A stretch of 43,522 nt of DNA from Balneolaceae bacterium UBA1514 (lineage in GTDB: Bacteria > Bacteroidota > Rhodothermia > Balneolales > Balneolaceae). Under the pieces are notes generated by a model. The model was not told the DNA's origin. It did not search any database and saw only the letters and a program-made list of their open reading frames with translations. Below, in pieces: positions 7,980 through 15,581 of the stretch. Where the stretch lies: the NCBI GenBank assembly GCA_002323515.1, contig DCQQ01000035.1, positions 50,720-94,241 on the forward strand, given 5' to 3'. The position numbers and the translations under genes were made by a program. Positions within the stretch are counted from its first letter, which is position 1, and the number at the start of each line of letters is the position of its first letter.

Positions 7980-9520
7980 AGAGCTAAAAACATACGCATT
8001 ATTCCCTGAACGGAATCGGACTGGCTGATTGTGTACATGCTAAGACCAACAAGTAGTGTATATATACCGAGCGACCAAAATAGATATTGTTTCCCACCTC
8101 TATAGGCTTCTTTAGTGCCTTGAATCGCTGAAAGAACAAAGCCAATCCACCACGTTAGTATGATCGAATAAAGAATGGTCATTCCATGGACTATTGAAAA
8201 TTGGTTTACAAAGGCAATAAAAATGAATAGCAGTAAGATCAGGTTCAGGTGAATATTCCAACTATATATAACGAAGATTTGTCGCATCGTTCGAAAGCCG
8301 CTTTTGGGAATTCGAAGTATCAGTAATTCAGCGAATTGTGTTACGAGTAGAATAAAACTTAATAGCCCCCAAAATAAAAAGGTGTTCGGGGAAAGTTTTG
8401 TTTGGCCCACTAAAAGATGCCCCAGGTAGGCCCAATCTAAAGCATTCCCATTACTCAGGCCCCAAATCACACAACTCAGACTTACAACACCTGCACGTAT
8501 CACAAATAATAGTAAGCCAATAGGGGAGTATCGTTCAGAGTAACGCAGCATATCGTCGATCAGAAAGCTATAATTTATGAAATATCGGGTGGGCGTTTGC
8601 CTATAGACTTGAGATTGTTGATATAACCCTAAAAAGAGCAAAATAAGGATCACCATGAAGGGCTTACTCCAATGTGTACTCACCTGGTCCAATTTTTCAG
8701 CTGGCTCTGCCAACATAAAATCTCCTGTATCATTCCAAAATACTAAACTTTCTTCCAAGCTTGGATGTGCTAAGAAAGCCTCATCCAGCCAAGTTGGAGT
8801 AAACCAAATGACTTGTGCTGCTGAATTAGATCGGAATGCGTTTTCTAATCGTACTAGATCATCCCACTTAAACGGCGATTCAAAAATATAGGGCTTTGAA
8901 ATCCATTGGGTTCGCGTGCTATCAGCGGTAAAACTTGGAGAGGTACTACCTTTAAATCCGGGTACAACATAAAACAATTCACCCGGGTTGAATTGTTTAA
9001 GAATTTGAGTTATTTGCGACCAACGTTGACTAAATAGACTATCCTGAAGTGGACTGTAGCGATGCATAAGGTGTCCAGTTATGGAGGGCTGTTGTCTTGC
9101 CAGCATCATGCCGGAGGCGTAATGATTGAGCAACGAATCTTGCTGCCTCTCAAGCTTGTAGGCATCTAGAAACTGAACACCATAATCGATCACTAGATTT
9201 CCGCCCCATTGATTTGCAAGGGTAGAAAGCGTATTACCCTCTGAGAGTAGTTCAAGCGAAAAAATCAGCGTTTCAATACCTAAATCATGCAGAATGGAAA
9301 GATTAGAGTCAGGATTGCTAGGAGTACGTTGGGCCTTACCCACTTCATAGGAGGGTACCCAAAGCCCTAGTTCCTGAGCCCTACTGCTTGTGCTTTGAAA
9401 GCCGATTAATAAGGTGGTGACCCATAAAAAGACCACTCGAAAAAAAGCATCCCTAATAAAGGAAATTGGCCGTAATTTGGTCAGCTGAAAGAAATTGATG
9501 AAATCCAGGTTGACACGCAT
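7976..9520 (-). CDS. Two-part secreted/membrane protein of unknown function
   Basis: 514 aa, not recognised. A hydrophobic segment near residues 28-42 ending in S-S-R-A-Q looks like a signal peptide. Residues ~50-280 are soluble and read like an alpha/beta barrel fragment (an E-L-G-L-W-V-P-S start, DLGIETLIFSLELL, NLVIDYG, ELFYVVPGF, QVIWFTPTW). From about 286 to the end there are seven or so membrane helices with short loops. The arrangement suggests an extracytoplasmic sensor or enzyme domain fused to a membrane core reminiscent of the DUF4271-type proteins of Bacteroidota, but that resemblance is weak. Its start lies 8 bases beyond the miaB stop on the same strand, so it is probably cotranscribed with miaB. 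Confidence 0.6.
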   Translation of the reverse strand: MRVNLDFINFFQLTKLRPISFIRDAFFRVVFLWVTTLLIGFQSTSSRAQELGLWVPSYEVGKAQRTPSNPDSNLSILHDLGIETLIFSLELLSEGNTLSTLANQWGGNLVIDYGVQFLDAYKLERQQDSLLNHYASGMMLARQQPSITGHLMHRYSPLQDSLFSQRWSQITQILKQFNPGELFYVVPGFKGSTSPSFTADSTRTQWISKPYIFESPFKWDDLVRLENAFRSNSAAQVIWFTPTWLDEAFLAHPSLEESLVFWNDTGDFMLAEPAEKLDQVSTHWSKPFMVILILLFLGLYQQSQVYRQTPTRYFINYSFLIDDMLRYSERYSPIGLLLFVIRAGVVSLSCVIWGLSNGNALDWAYLGHLLVGQTKLSPNTFLFWGLLSFILLVTQFAELLILRIPKSGFRTMRQIFVIYSWNIHLNLILLLFIFIAFVNQFSIVHGMTILYSIILTWWIGFVLSAIQGTKEAYRGGKQYLFWSLGIYTLLVGLSMYTISQSDSVQGIMRMFLAL

Positions 9521-9528
9521 AATACCGT

Positions 9529-10908
9529 TTATGCTTCCAAGACGGCCGAATAATACGCTCCAAGACTGGTCTTGGCTATAGGTTTCGCAATGAGTGTGGC
9601 AGAAGTTGCTCCGGTTATTTCTACTTCCACATAATCGCCTTTCTTAAATTCGTTACGATCAAAGACAACTACTTTGTTTGTATCGGTTCGACCACTCATT
9701 TGCTGCTCGGAACGTTTTGATGTACCCTCAACCAGCACCACATGCCGCTGCCCAATTTCATTTTGGTTACGTCTATGTTGTATGGACATTTGTTGACTTA
9801 TTATTTCGGATAAACGACGTTTTTTCACTTCTTCTAGGACATCGTCCTCAAACTTTCTATACGCCAGGGTCCGCTCGCGCTCTGAGTACGCAAACATGTA
9901 GGCTAGATCGTACTCAACTTCTCGCATGAGTGATAAAGTCTGCTGATGTTCTTCTTCGGTTTCTCCACAAAAGCCAGCAATAATATCGGTAGACAGGGAG
10001 AGCCTTGGAATAATTCTCTTCATTTTTTCGATGAGCTGAAGATACTGATCACGAGTATAGGGTCGACGCATGCGTTCTAACATACTGTCGCTTCCTGCCT
10101 GGGCTGGAATATGAATATAGTTACACAGGTTGGGGCGTTCTGCTATGAGATAGAGTAGTTCGTCTGGGAAATCTTTGGGATGAGGAGAGGAGAAACGAAA
10201 TCTCATTTCAGGATCTAATAGACTAGCTTTGTCCATAAGAGTACTGAATGTGTGATTGCCATCTTTGTAGGAATTTACGTTTTGCCCCAACAAAGTCACT
10301 TCTTTGTATCCTTGATCAGAAAGTTGTCGAATCTCTTTCAGTATGCTTTCTAGGGGCCGACTTCGTTCTCGGCCACGAGTAAATGGTACCACACAAAATG
10401 AACACATGTTATCGCAGCCTCGCATGATAGACACAAAAGCACTTACTCCGTTACCGGCGGTTCGCACAGGGGCAATATCGGCGTAGGTTTCTTCCAGGGA
10501 AAGCAATACATTTACTGCTTTACGGCCGTCTTCTACTTCTTCGATAAGTCGGGGAATATCTCTGTAAGCATCGGGGCCTACCACAATATCTACCAGCTGC
10601 TCTTCTTCTATAATCTGGTCTTTAATTCGTTCGGCCATGCACCCCAACACTCCGATCGTTAACGATTTATTTTGCGCTTTGAGACCTCTAAATTCTTTTA
10701 ACCGGTTCCACACTTTTGTTTCTGCATTTTCACGAATGGAACAGGTGTTCACTAAAATAATATCAGCAAATTCAGCATCGCTAACTGGATTCATTCCCTT
10801 TTCTAGCAAAATGGCATTCACGATCTCAGAATCTGCAAAATTCATCTGGCATCCGTAGGTTTCTATGTAGAAGGACTTTGTTTTTATATCTAATTGATTT
10901 TCTTTCAT
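9529..10908 (-). CDS. miaB: tRNA-2-methylthio-N6-dimethylallyladenosine synthase
   Basis: 459 aa. A radical-SAM methylthiotransferase that adds a methylthio group to i6A37 of tRNAs reading UNN codons. The N-terminal MTTase domain carries cluster cysteines C20 (ETYGCQMNF), C56 (NTCSIRENAE) and C90 (LGCMAERIK). The radical-SAM cluster is C165-x3-C169-x2-C172. A C-terminal TRAM domain occupies roughly the last 70 residues. The NTCSIRENAE wording and the length point to MiaB rather than MtaB or RimO. It is the last housekeeping gene before the AT-rich island upstream of its start. Confidence 0.95.
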   Translation of the reverse strand: MKENQLDIKTKSFYIETYGCQMNFADSEIVNAILLEKGMNPVSDAEFADIILVNTCSIRENAETKVWNRLKEFRGLKAQNKSLTIGVLGCMAERIKDQIIEEEQLVDIVVGPDAYRDIPRLIEEVEDGRKAVNVLLSLEETYADIAPVRTAGNGVSAFVSIMRGCDNMCSFCVVPFTRGRERSRPLESILKEIRQLSDQGYKEVTLLGQNVNSYKDGNHTFSTLMDKASLLDPEMRFRFSSPHPKDFPDELLYLIAERPNLCNYIHIPAQAGSDSMLERMRRPYTRDQYLQLIEKMKRIIPRLSLSTDIIAGFCGETEEEHQQTLSLMREVEYDLAYMFAYSERERTLAYRKFEDDVLEEVKKRRLSEIISQQMSIQHRRNQNEIGQRHVVLVEGTSKRSEQQMSGRTDTNKVVVFDRNEFKKGDYVEVEITGATSATLIAKPIAKTSLGAYYSAVLEA

Positions 10909-11086
10909 TTATAAAAACTTATTTGTGATGGTAAATGTGATTTATAATGTAAAACGATTTAACATCTATATACTATTATTTTCTAATGACTTAAATACTA
11001 GAATGTGGTTTCATTTAAGGATGATATGACGGTAAAACTTTTCTCTAAAATATATCAAATCATTTACCATCATATTTCAAAGATAC

Positions 11087-11110
11087 AAAAAAAGGTGTGG
11101 TTTTTACACC
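11087..11110 (-). terminator. Short intrinsic terminator, minus strand
   Basis: On the minus strand GGTGT-AAAAACC-ACACC forms a 5-bp stem followed directly by seven T. It would end a transcript coming from the small minus-strand ORF at 11288-11467. The stem is short, so strength is doubtful. Confidence 0.4.
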
Positions 11111-11287
11111 AACTCCTTTTCTACATCACAAATAAGAATAACCACTCCTCTACTCTTTTTGTAAATCTAAATTTATCACATCTATCTTATCACTTATATC
11201 CTTCATCTCTATAAGCTTCTTTTTTAATAAAAAAGATATAATGCTAACTGATTTTATTAGAGTTCTATTTTTCCATTTAGAGCTCGT

Positions 11288-11467
11288 TCAATCATCATTT
11301 GATAATTCTAATAGATGATTGATTAAGAATACATCGGTGTATCCCATTAAACCCATTAATCCCATCTTTTGTAGTGTTTCTATTACACTATAGATTTCAT
11401 ATGATTTTATATCCATAGTTAGTTTGTTTAGTTCTAACTTTAAATATGTTCTTTTTCTTTTTTCCAT
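11288..11467 (-). CDS. Putative 59-aa small protein in AT-rich island
   Basis: 59 codons from ATG at 11467 to TGA at 11288. The protein starts M-E-K-R-K-R, is mostly helical and hydrophilic in its first half, carries a GLMGLMG repeat near residue 37, and ends LELSNDD. No family is recognised. A K-R-rich start and an ordinary amino-acid spread make it more plausible as coding than the other short frames here, and a terminator-like hairpin lies downstream on the same strand. It is divergent from the plus-strand small-ORF cluster with a 77-base gap. Real translation is unproven. Confidence 0.35.
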   Translation of the reverse strand: MEKRKRTYLKLELNKLTMDIKSYEIYSVIETLQKMGLMGLMGYTDVFLINHLLELSNDD

Positions 11468-11544
11468 TCTTTACTTCACTATTTTTTTTTGATTTTTAAT
11501 GGGTGTGGGTTATGTTTTATTAAACTTTAATAATGTAGAGGTTG

Positions 11545-11721
11545 ATGGTAATCCTCAATAAAAACATTTTCTTAATTAGTTTGGTAATTCTGCTTTTAGG
11601 TATTTCTCTAAGAAGTGTATTACCCCATCAAGTTTTATTTTATTTACTTCTTGGTGTAGGATTTATTGTAATGAGTTTTAGTTATATGACTTCTTATTCA
11701 ACACCAAAACAGAAGAGTTAA
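11545..11721 (+). CDS. Putative 58-aa two-helix membrane protein
   Basis: 58 codons, ATG at 11545 preceded by AGAGG a few bases upstream. Two hydrophobic helices (about residues 8-22 and 29-48) joined by an R-S-V-L-P-H-Q turn, ending in a lysine-containing polar tail (STPKQKS). No family is recognised. It is the first of up to four consecutive plus-strand small membrane-protein ORFs; the next start is 41 bases after its stop. Confidence 0.4.
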   Translation: MVILNKNIFLISLVILLLGISLRSVLPHQVLFYLLLGVGFIVMSFSYMTSYSTPKQKS

Positions 11722-11761
11722 AGGAGTAAGGTTTTATTATTTAATCATATGGAGAAATTGT

Positions 11762-11944
11762 GTGAGAGAGTTTTTTATAAGAACTCAAAATATCAGATGG
11801 ATTAGTTTTACAATTCTGATTTCAGTATTTGTTATTGTGAAACAACAAGATGTTGGATATATACTTATTAGGGTGTTTATTGTTTCAATTATTGGTTATT
11901 ACATTGAAAGTTTGATGACTTCTAAATATGATGACTTACTTTAA
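11762..11944 (+). CDS. Putative 60-aa membrane protein (GTG start)
   Basis: 60 aa with a GTG start at 11762 and GGAG at 11751-11754, a good Shine-Dalgarno spacing. Two hydrophobic helices (about 13-27 and 32-49) separated by a K-Q-Q-D turn. An overlapping ATG at 11749 is in another frame and stops quickly. No family is recognised. It is part of the tandem set of tiny membrane proteins in the low-G+C island; the next ORF begins 17 bases after its stop. Confidence 0.4.
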   Translation: MREFFIRTQNIRWISFTILISVFVIVKQQDVGYILIRVFIVSIIGYYIESLMTSKYDDLL

Positions 11945-11961
11945 CCCTTTACCAATAAATT

Positions 11962-12243
11962 ATGAATATCCACCTATTGTCTATTATTTATAAATGGTTA
12001 AAAAAAACCACTAATGGAAACCAATTCTTAATCATTATTGGTGTTTCGGTATATGTATTTTTTGAAATTTTTGGTTATAGAATAAGAAAAGAATTATGGG
12101 AGAGTGGAAATATACCCTTACTTATTCTCTACTACTCACCATTAGTTTTGATTTCATTATACCTTTTCTATAATTACCAAAAGGGTCTAAACAAAAAGAT
12201 TAAAGAACAAGAAATGGAAAAAAATAAAAATGGTGAGGGATGA
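11962..12243 (+). CDS. Putative 93-aa two-helix membrane protein
   Basis: 93 aa. Membrane helices at about residues 21-36 and 51-68 are followed by a strongly basic/acidic C-terminal tail rich in lysine and glutamate (KIKEQEMEKNKN), probably cytosolic and helical. No obvious Shine-Dalgarno site precedes the ATG. The stop TGA at 12241-12243 is four bases before the likely ATG of the next ORF, suggesting coupled translation. No family is recognised. Confidence 0.42.
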   Translation: MNIHLLSIIYKWLKKTTNGNQFLIIIGVSVYVFFEIFGYRIRKELWESGNIPLLILYYSPLVLISLYLFYNYQKGLNKKIKEQEMEKNKNGEG

Positions 12244-12247
12244 GGTT

Positions 12248-12613
12248 ATGGGGAAACTGAAAAAGAAAAATGTTTGGAATTACATACTAATAGTCATTGT
12301 AATTCTTGGAATACCCGTTGGGTATTTATCCTATTTACAAGATAAGAAAATGGATAAAATGGAAGAGGAACTTGATAAAAAAAAGATGGAACAAAAAGAC
12401 CCTCACTCACAAGAAGAGTTCCCAATTGTTTCACTTCTCCAAACATTAAACGTGGATTCTAAGGCGTATAGGCAAAGCAGTATTGCGGGCGCTGTTAGCT
12501 GGTCTTGTTCATTATTAGACTTGGATATTGGGTTGATTCGCCTTAATCTGCGCGACGCACCGACCCAAGAAATTACAGCGGTTGCCAATCCAATCTATCT
12601 GGGCCGGAGCTAG
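12248..12613 (+). CDS. Putative membrane protein, chimeric or truncated at island edge
   Basis: 121 aa from ATG 12248, preceded by GAGG; an in-frame ATG at 12230 would overlap the previous ORF by 14 bases. A basic start (GKLKKKNVW) leads into one membrane helix (about 11-26) and a charged coiled-coil-like segment (KKMDKMEEELDKKKMEQ). From about base 12455 the DNA changes abruptly from AT-rich to ~43-50% G+C, and the protein changes to a stretch with no charge pattern (residues ~70-121) that does not read as a natural domain. The original gene was probably cut at the island border and reads into flanking DNA. Confidence 0.38.
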   Translation: MGKLKKKNVWNYILIVIVILGIPVGYLSYLQDKKMDKMEEELDKKKMEQKDPHSQEEFPIVSLLQTLNVDSKAYRQSSIAGAVSWSCSLLDLDIGLIRLNLRDAPTQEITAVANPIYLGRS

Positions 12614-12651
12614 GCTCATATTATTAAATTTTTATCTACACCATATCGATC

Positions 12652-13578
12652 GTGATTAATTGTTATTCAAATCAAATTTCTCTTCAACGCCTTTTGGGTG
12701 CCACCTTGTTCGGTTTCGCTGTACTAGTATTTAGCTTATCTATGACCTTGCTGGTCCAAGCTAGCGCGAATAATACAGGACCTAACAGCCTACGAGTGAT
12801 GACTTACAATATTCGTTTTGACAACCCGGCCGATGGGGTGCATGCATGGCCTAATAGGAAAGAGTTAGTAGCCAGTGTAATTCGTTTCCATAAAGCGGAT
12901 ATCATAGGTGTTCAAGAAGCTTTGGAGCATCAAATTCAGGATTTGATGGAGTTACTACCGGATTATGATTGGGTGGGAGTGGGGCGAAACGAGGATGAAG
13001 GCGGCGAATTTAGTGCTATTCTTTACCGAAGCTCCGTTGTTACAGTTAAGGCAGCTCAAACCTTTTGGCTTTCAGAATCACCCAATGTTCCCGGAAGTCA
13101 GTCCTGGGATTCGTCTCTTCCTCGTATTGCCACTTGGGCCCATTTTGTTACAAGCTCCGAAGAGCGAGAGCTCTTTGTGTTGAACACCCATTTTGATCAC
13201 AGAGGGGAGCAAGCTCGTCTTGAAAGTGCGCATTTGATTAAAGAACAGACTTCCAAATTAGCGAATGGGTTACCGGTTATAGTGATGGGGGATTTAAATG
13301 CTACCTCGGAACAGCCGTCTCTTGCATTACTTTCAGACACTCCTTTACCTGATGGCCGGTCTTTGCACGATGGGTTTGTTCATAGTATTGTGCCTCATCA
13401 TGGCCCAACATCTACCTGGACAGGGTTTACTAAAATAGAAGCTGATCGTCGGATTGATTATATCTTTGCAAGTGAAGATCTGCCCATTCATTATCATGCT
13501 ATTTTAACCGATAAACTCGAAGATAGATACCCGTCCGACCATCTTCCGGTGCTAGTAGAAGTCGGGCTAAAAGACTAG
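12652..13578 (+). CDS. Secreted endonuclease/exonuclease/phosphatase-family hydrolase
   Basis: 308 aa from a GTG start that gives a proper signal peptide (hydrophobic about 15-33, cleavage near Q-A-S-A). The EEP fold is clear: MTYNIRFDNP at the start of the core, the metal-binding glutamate in IIGVQEA, GEFSAILYR, NTHFDH, VMGDLNATSEQPS and the terminal histidine motif YPSDHLPVLVEV. The family contains Mg-dependent phosphodiesterases acting on nucleic acids, phosphoinositides or sphingomyelin. The D-N-P-x-D-G-x-H-x-W-xx-R stretch is typical of the secreted bacterial group of unknown substrate. It stands alone, convergent with pyrE, immediately right of the AT-rich island. Confidence 0.85.
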   Translation: MINCYSNQISLQRLLGATLFGFAVLVFSLSMTLLVQASANNTGPNSLRVMTYNIRFDNPADGVHAWPNRKELVASVIRFHKADIIGVQEALEHQIQDLMELLPDYDWVGVGRNEDEGGEFSAILYRSSVVTVKAAQTFWLSESPNVPGSQSWDSSLPRIATWAHFVTSSEERELFVLNTHFDHRGEQARLESAHLIKEQTSKLANGLPVIVMGDLNATSEQPSLALLSDTPLPDGRSLHDGFVHSIVPHHGPTSTWTGFTKIEADRRIDYIFASEDLPIHYHAILTDKLEDRYPSDHLPVLVEVGLKD

Positions 13579-13639
13579 TCAGCAATAATCACAAATAACT
13601 AGCTAGTATTTAGATAGCATTTGGACTTTAAAATGCCGA

Positions 13640-14281
13640 CTAATTAGGCCAAGTATCAGGGTTGTTTCTCCATTTAACTAAGTGTTCTAGATCATCACTA
13701 GTAACAAAGCCTTTTTCGACGGCTACATCAACCAGGATGGTATAATCAGTGAGATTAAAAACAGGAACGTTCACCTTTGAGAAATTTTCGGTCGATTTAT
13801 CAAAGCCGTAGTTAAATATGGATATGATAGCTTGAACATCGGCACCTACAAATTGTAGGGCATTGATTACCGAAATAGCAGAACCACCGGTGGAGACCAA
13901 ATCTTCGATCACTACGGTTTTTTCTCCTTTTGCGACGCCCCCTTCAATCTGGTTACCCATTCCATAACTTTTAGGCTTGGCACGCACATAGGCCATGGGT
14001 TTTTTGACCTTATCAGCAACCCAAGCTGCGTGTGGAATGCCAGCGGTAGCAGTACCTGTTACTACCTCGATATCGGGAAATTCTTGGGTAATAAACTCAC
14101 TAAATTTGGCGGCAATTTTGGAACGAATATGGGGCTGTCTTAGGGTGAGGCGATTGTCGCAATAAATTGGGGAATGCCATCCTGAAGCCCAAGTAAAAAG
14201 TTCATTAGGGCGTAAAATAACAGCATTTATTTCTAATAAATCAGCGGCCAGTTCTCTTGCAAATGTGGTGTCTATAATCAT
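13640..14281 (-). CDS. pyrE: Orotate phosphoribosyltransferase
   Basis: 213 aa. It converts orotate and PRPP to OMP in pyrimidine synthesis. The PRPP loop VVIEDLVSTGGSAI (about 123-136) matches the type I PRTase signature, and YVRAKPKSYGMGNQIEGG is the flexible catalytic loop. LRPNELFTWASGWHSPIYCDNR is the family N-terminal motif. The length is normal. It lies downstream of pgpA on the same strand with an 86-base gap, and no pyrF is present in the window. Confidence 0.94.
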   Translation of the reverse strand: MIIDTTFARELAADLLEINAVILRPNELFTWASGWHSPIYCDNRLTLRQPHIRSKIAAKFSEFITQEFPDIEVVTGTATAGIPHAAWVADKVKKPMAYVRAKPKSYGMGNQIEGGVAKGEKTVVIEDLVSTGGSAISVINALQFVGADVQAIISIFNYGFDKSTENFSKVNVPVFNLTDYTILVDVAVEKGFVTSDDLEHLVKWRNNPDTWPN

Positions 14282-14367
14282 GTTCTCTAAATTGGTGCTT
14301 TCTAGCTAAGTAGATTGTGTAAACGAGGAAAGAGCTGTGCTAGCGTATAAACAATGAGTTATTTAGT

Positions 14368-14844
14368 CTACCAAATTTGGAAAACGATGAACCAGCCTAT
14401 TCCAGCATACAATCCAGCTAAAATATCATCAAATAATATACCAAATCCTCCGCTCAATTTCTGCATACTATTCACACCAAAGGGCTTCCAAATATCAAAT
14501 AGTCGAAAGAAGCCGAAGGCAACTAGAAGATGGACTAAGCCAAGTTCTCCCCCTTCTATGCCGATTGTCCAAAGCCAAGCCCATAGACTTATTCCCATGC
14601 CAGCCCATTCGTCTAATACCATGGCCCCTGGATCTTTTCCCCAGGCTGCTTCGGCTGCTGATGCCGTCCAGAAATTTGCAGCCACACTAAAGACCACGAA
14701 ACCCACTAAGAAAGGGATTCCGAATAGTATTAACCCGAAAAAGAGGAGTATGCAGGCCGCAATACTTCCTGAAGTACCCGGGGCAATGGGGCTGTAGCCG
14801 GAACCTAGTCCGGAGGCTAGGAATCGTTGACAAGAGGGGAGCAT
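14368..14844 (-). CDS. pgpA: Phosphatidylglycerophosphatase A
   Basis: 158 aa inner-membrane protein that removes phosphate from phosphatidylglycerophosphate to give phosphatidylglycerol. Family motifs: GSGYSPIAPGTSGS (14-27), the acidic DEWAGMGI site and FRLFDIWKPFG, between four or so helices. It begins 5 bases after the pgsA stop, so the enzyme that makes the substrate and the one that dephosphorylates it are encoded back to back. The start is the ATG that overlaps nothing and gives the usual length. Confidence 0.9.
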   Translation of the reverse strand: MLPSCQRFLASGLGSGYSPIAPGTSGSIAACILLFFGLILFGIPFLVGFVVFSVAANFWTASAAEAAWGKDPGAMVLDEWAGMGISLWAWLWTIGIEGGELGLVHLLVAFGFFRLFDIWKPFGVNSMQKLSGGFGILFDDILAGLYAGIGWFIVFQIW

Positions 14845-14849
14845 AATGG

Positions 14850-15431
14850 CTAAACCGGTTGAAATAGGTGACGATTTTGGCTTAGATAATGAAGGCCGCT
14901 ATATACCGTTATACCTGTCACAACGATAAGTAACCAAAACATAAGATCGGTGCTTAGAATTAGGGCAACCCAGTCGCCTATAAAGAGGGGGGCACCCTTG
15001 AATACTCCAAGAACAAGGCCTAAATAAAGGAATATCATCTGTACTGTGGTTTTAAGCTTAGCAAAGGAACTGGTTTGCATTTCTAGATTTTTGCGGCGAG
15101 CCCACAATCGAAGCAAGGTGATAGAAATATCTCGAACAGCAATGACGATGATCGCCCACCAGGGAAACTGATCGGCCGCTATGAAAGGGAGTACCGCAAA
15201 GCCACTAAGGGTGAGTAGTTTGTCTGCAAATGGATCTAAAAATGCACCCAGCGAGGTCTCGATATTGTATTTTCGTGCGTAATAGCCATCAAAAAAATCG
15301 GTGATCGCCGCGATGATGTAAACCCCAAGCGCAATTAGCTTTATCAATAGTTCTGGCTCGAAAAAAAGGACCAAAAAAACGGGGGTTAACAGTATGCGTA
15401 TTATACTTAGTATGTTCGGAAGACGCTCCAT
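14850..15431 (-). CDS. pgsA: CDP-diacylglycerol-glycerol-3-phosphate 3-phosphatidyltransferase
   Basis: 193 aa with about five membrane helices. The CDP-alcohol phosphotransferase signature is intact as D-G-x2-A-R-x8-G-x3-D-x3-D (in FFDGYYARKYN... GAFLDPFADKLL, about residues 47-71). NILSIIRILLTPVFLVLF near the start is the characteristic first helix of PgsA. It makes phosphatidylglycerophosphate, which the adjacent pgpA product dephosphorylates. It is divergent from cinA across 150 bases. Confidence 0.92.
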   Translation of the reverse strand: MERLPNILSIIRILLTPVFLVLFFEPELLIKLIALGVYIIAAITDFFDGYYARKYNIETSLGAFLDPFADKLLTLSGFAVLPFIAADQFPWWAIIVIAVRDISITLLRLWARRKNLEMQTSSFAKLKTTVQMIFLYLGLVLGVFKGAPLFIGDWVALILSTDLMFWLLIVVTGITVYSGLHYLSQNRHLFQPV

Positions 15432-15581
15432 GATGATGAAGATACTATTTTTTTAAACCACTTTAGAGATGTTAGCTAAAAGCTGGAGTGGAAATTGAGT
15501 AGGGTGAGCGACCTTTCTGCGAATTACTTCGTATTATATACACGTAAGTACTTAGACTATAATTTCCCAACCTATTTGTAG

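Larger units (their letters stand above)
10920..12450. other. AT-rich island between miaB and an EEP-family gene
   Basis: Hand counts of 60-base blocks give 25% G+C at 11041, 27% at 11761 and 27% at 12001, against 57% at 10441 and 50% at 12541. The island holds only short ORFs, most encoding one or two membrane helices. There is no transposase, integrase, tRNA or terminal repeat that I can see. Positions 10909-11287 contain no convincing gene; the only ORF there (11005-11214) looks spurious. Horizontal acquisition from a low-G+C source is the simplest reading. Borders are approximate. Confidence 0.7.

Noticed and set aside
11005..11214. 69-codon plus-strand ORF in the AT-rich island
   Set aside because: It begins just upstream of low-complexity DNA, overlaps the minus-strand terminator-like hairpin, has no ribosome site, and its amino-acid composition follows base composition. 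I treat it as chance.
12440..12510. Possible integron attC site (GCGGGCG...GTTAG wording)
   Set aside because: I could not find paired RYYYAAC and GTRRRY-type core boxes or a convincing fold, and no integrase is present.
12403..12588. 61-codon minus-strand ORF across the island border
   Set aside because: It overlaps the plus-strand ORF and spans the composition break. Nothing around it supports translation, so I do not call it a gene.
13598..13607. ACTAGCTAGT palindrome between the EEP gene and pyrE
   Set aside because: Ten bases in a convergent gap with no promoter role expected, and no T-run for a terminator. Likely chance.
14354..14797. 147-codon plus-strand ORF opposite pgpA
   Set aside because: It mirrors pgpA, which has strong family motifs and forms a unit with pgsA. 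The plus-strand product is a lysine/proline/serine-rich shadow.
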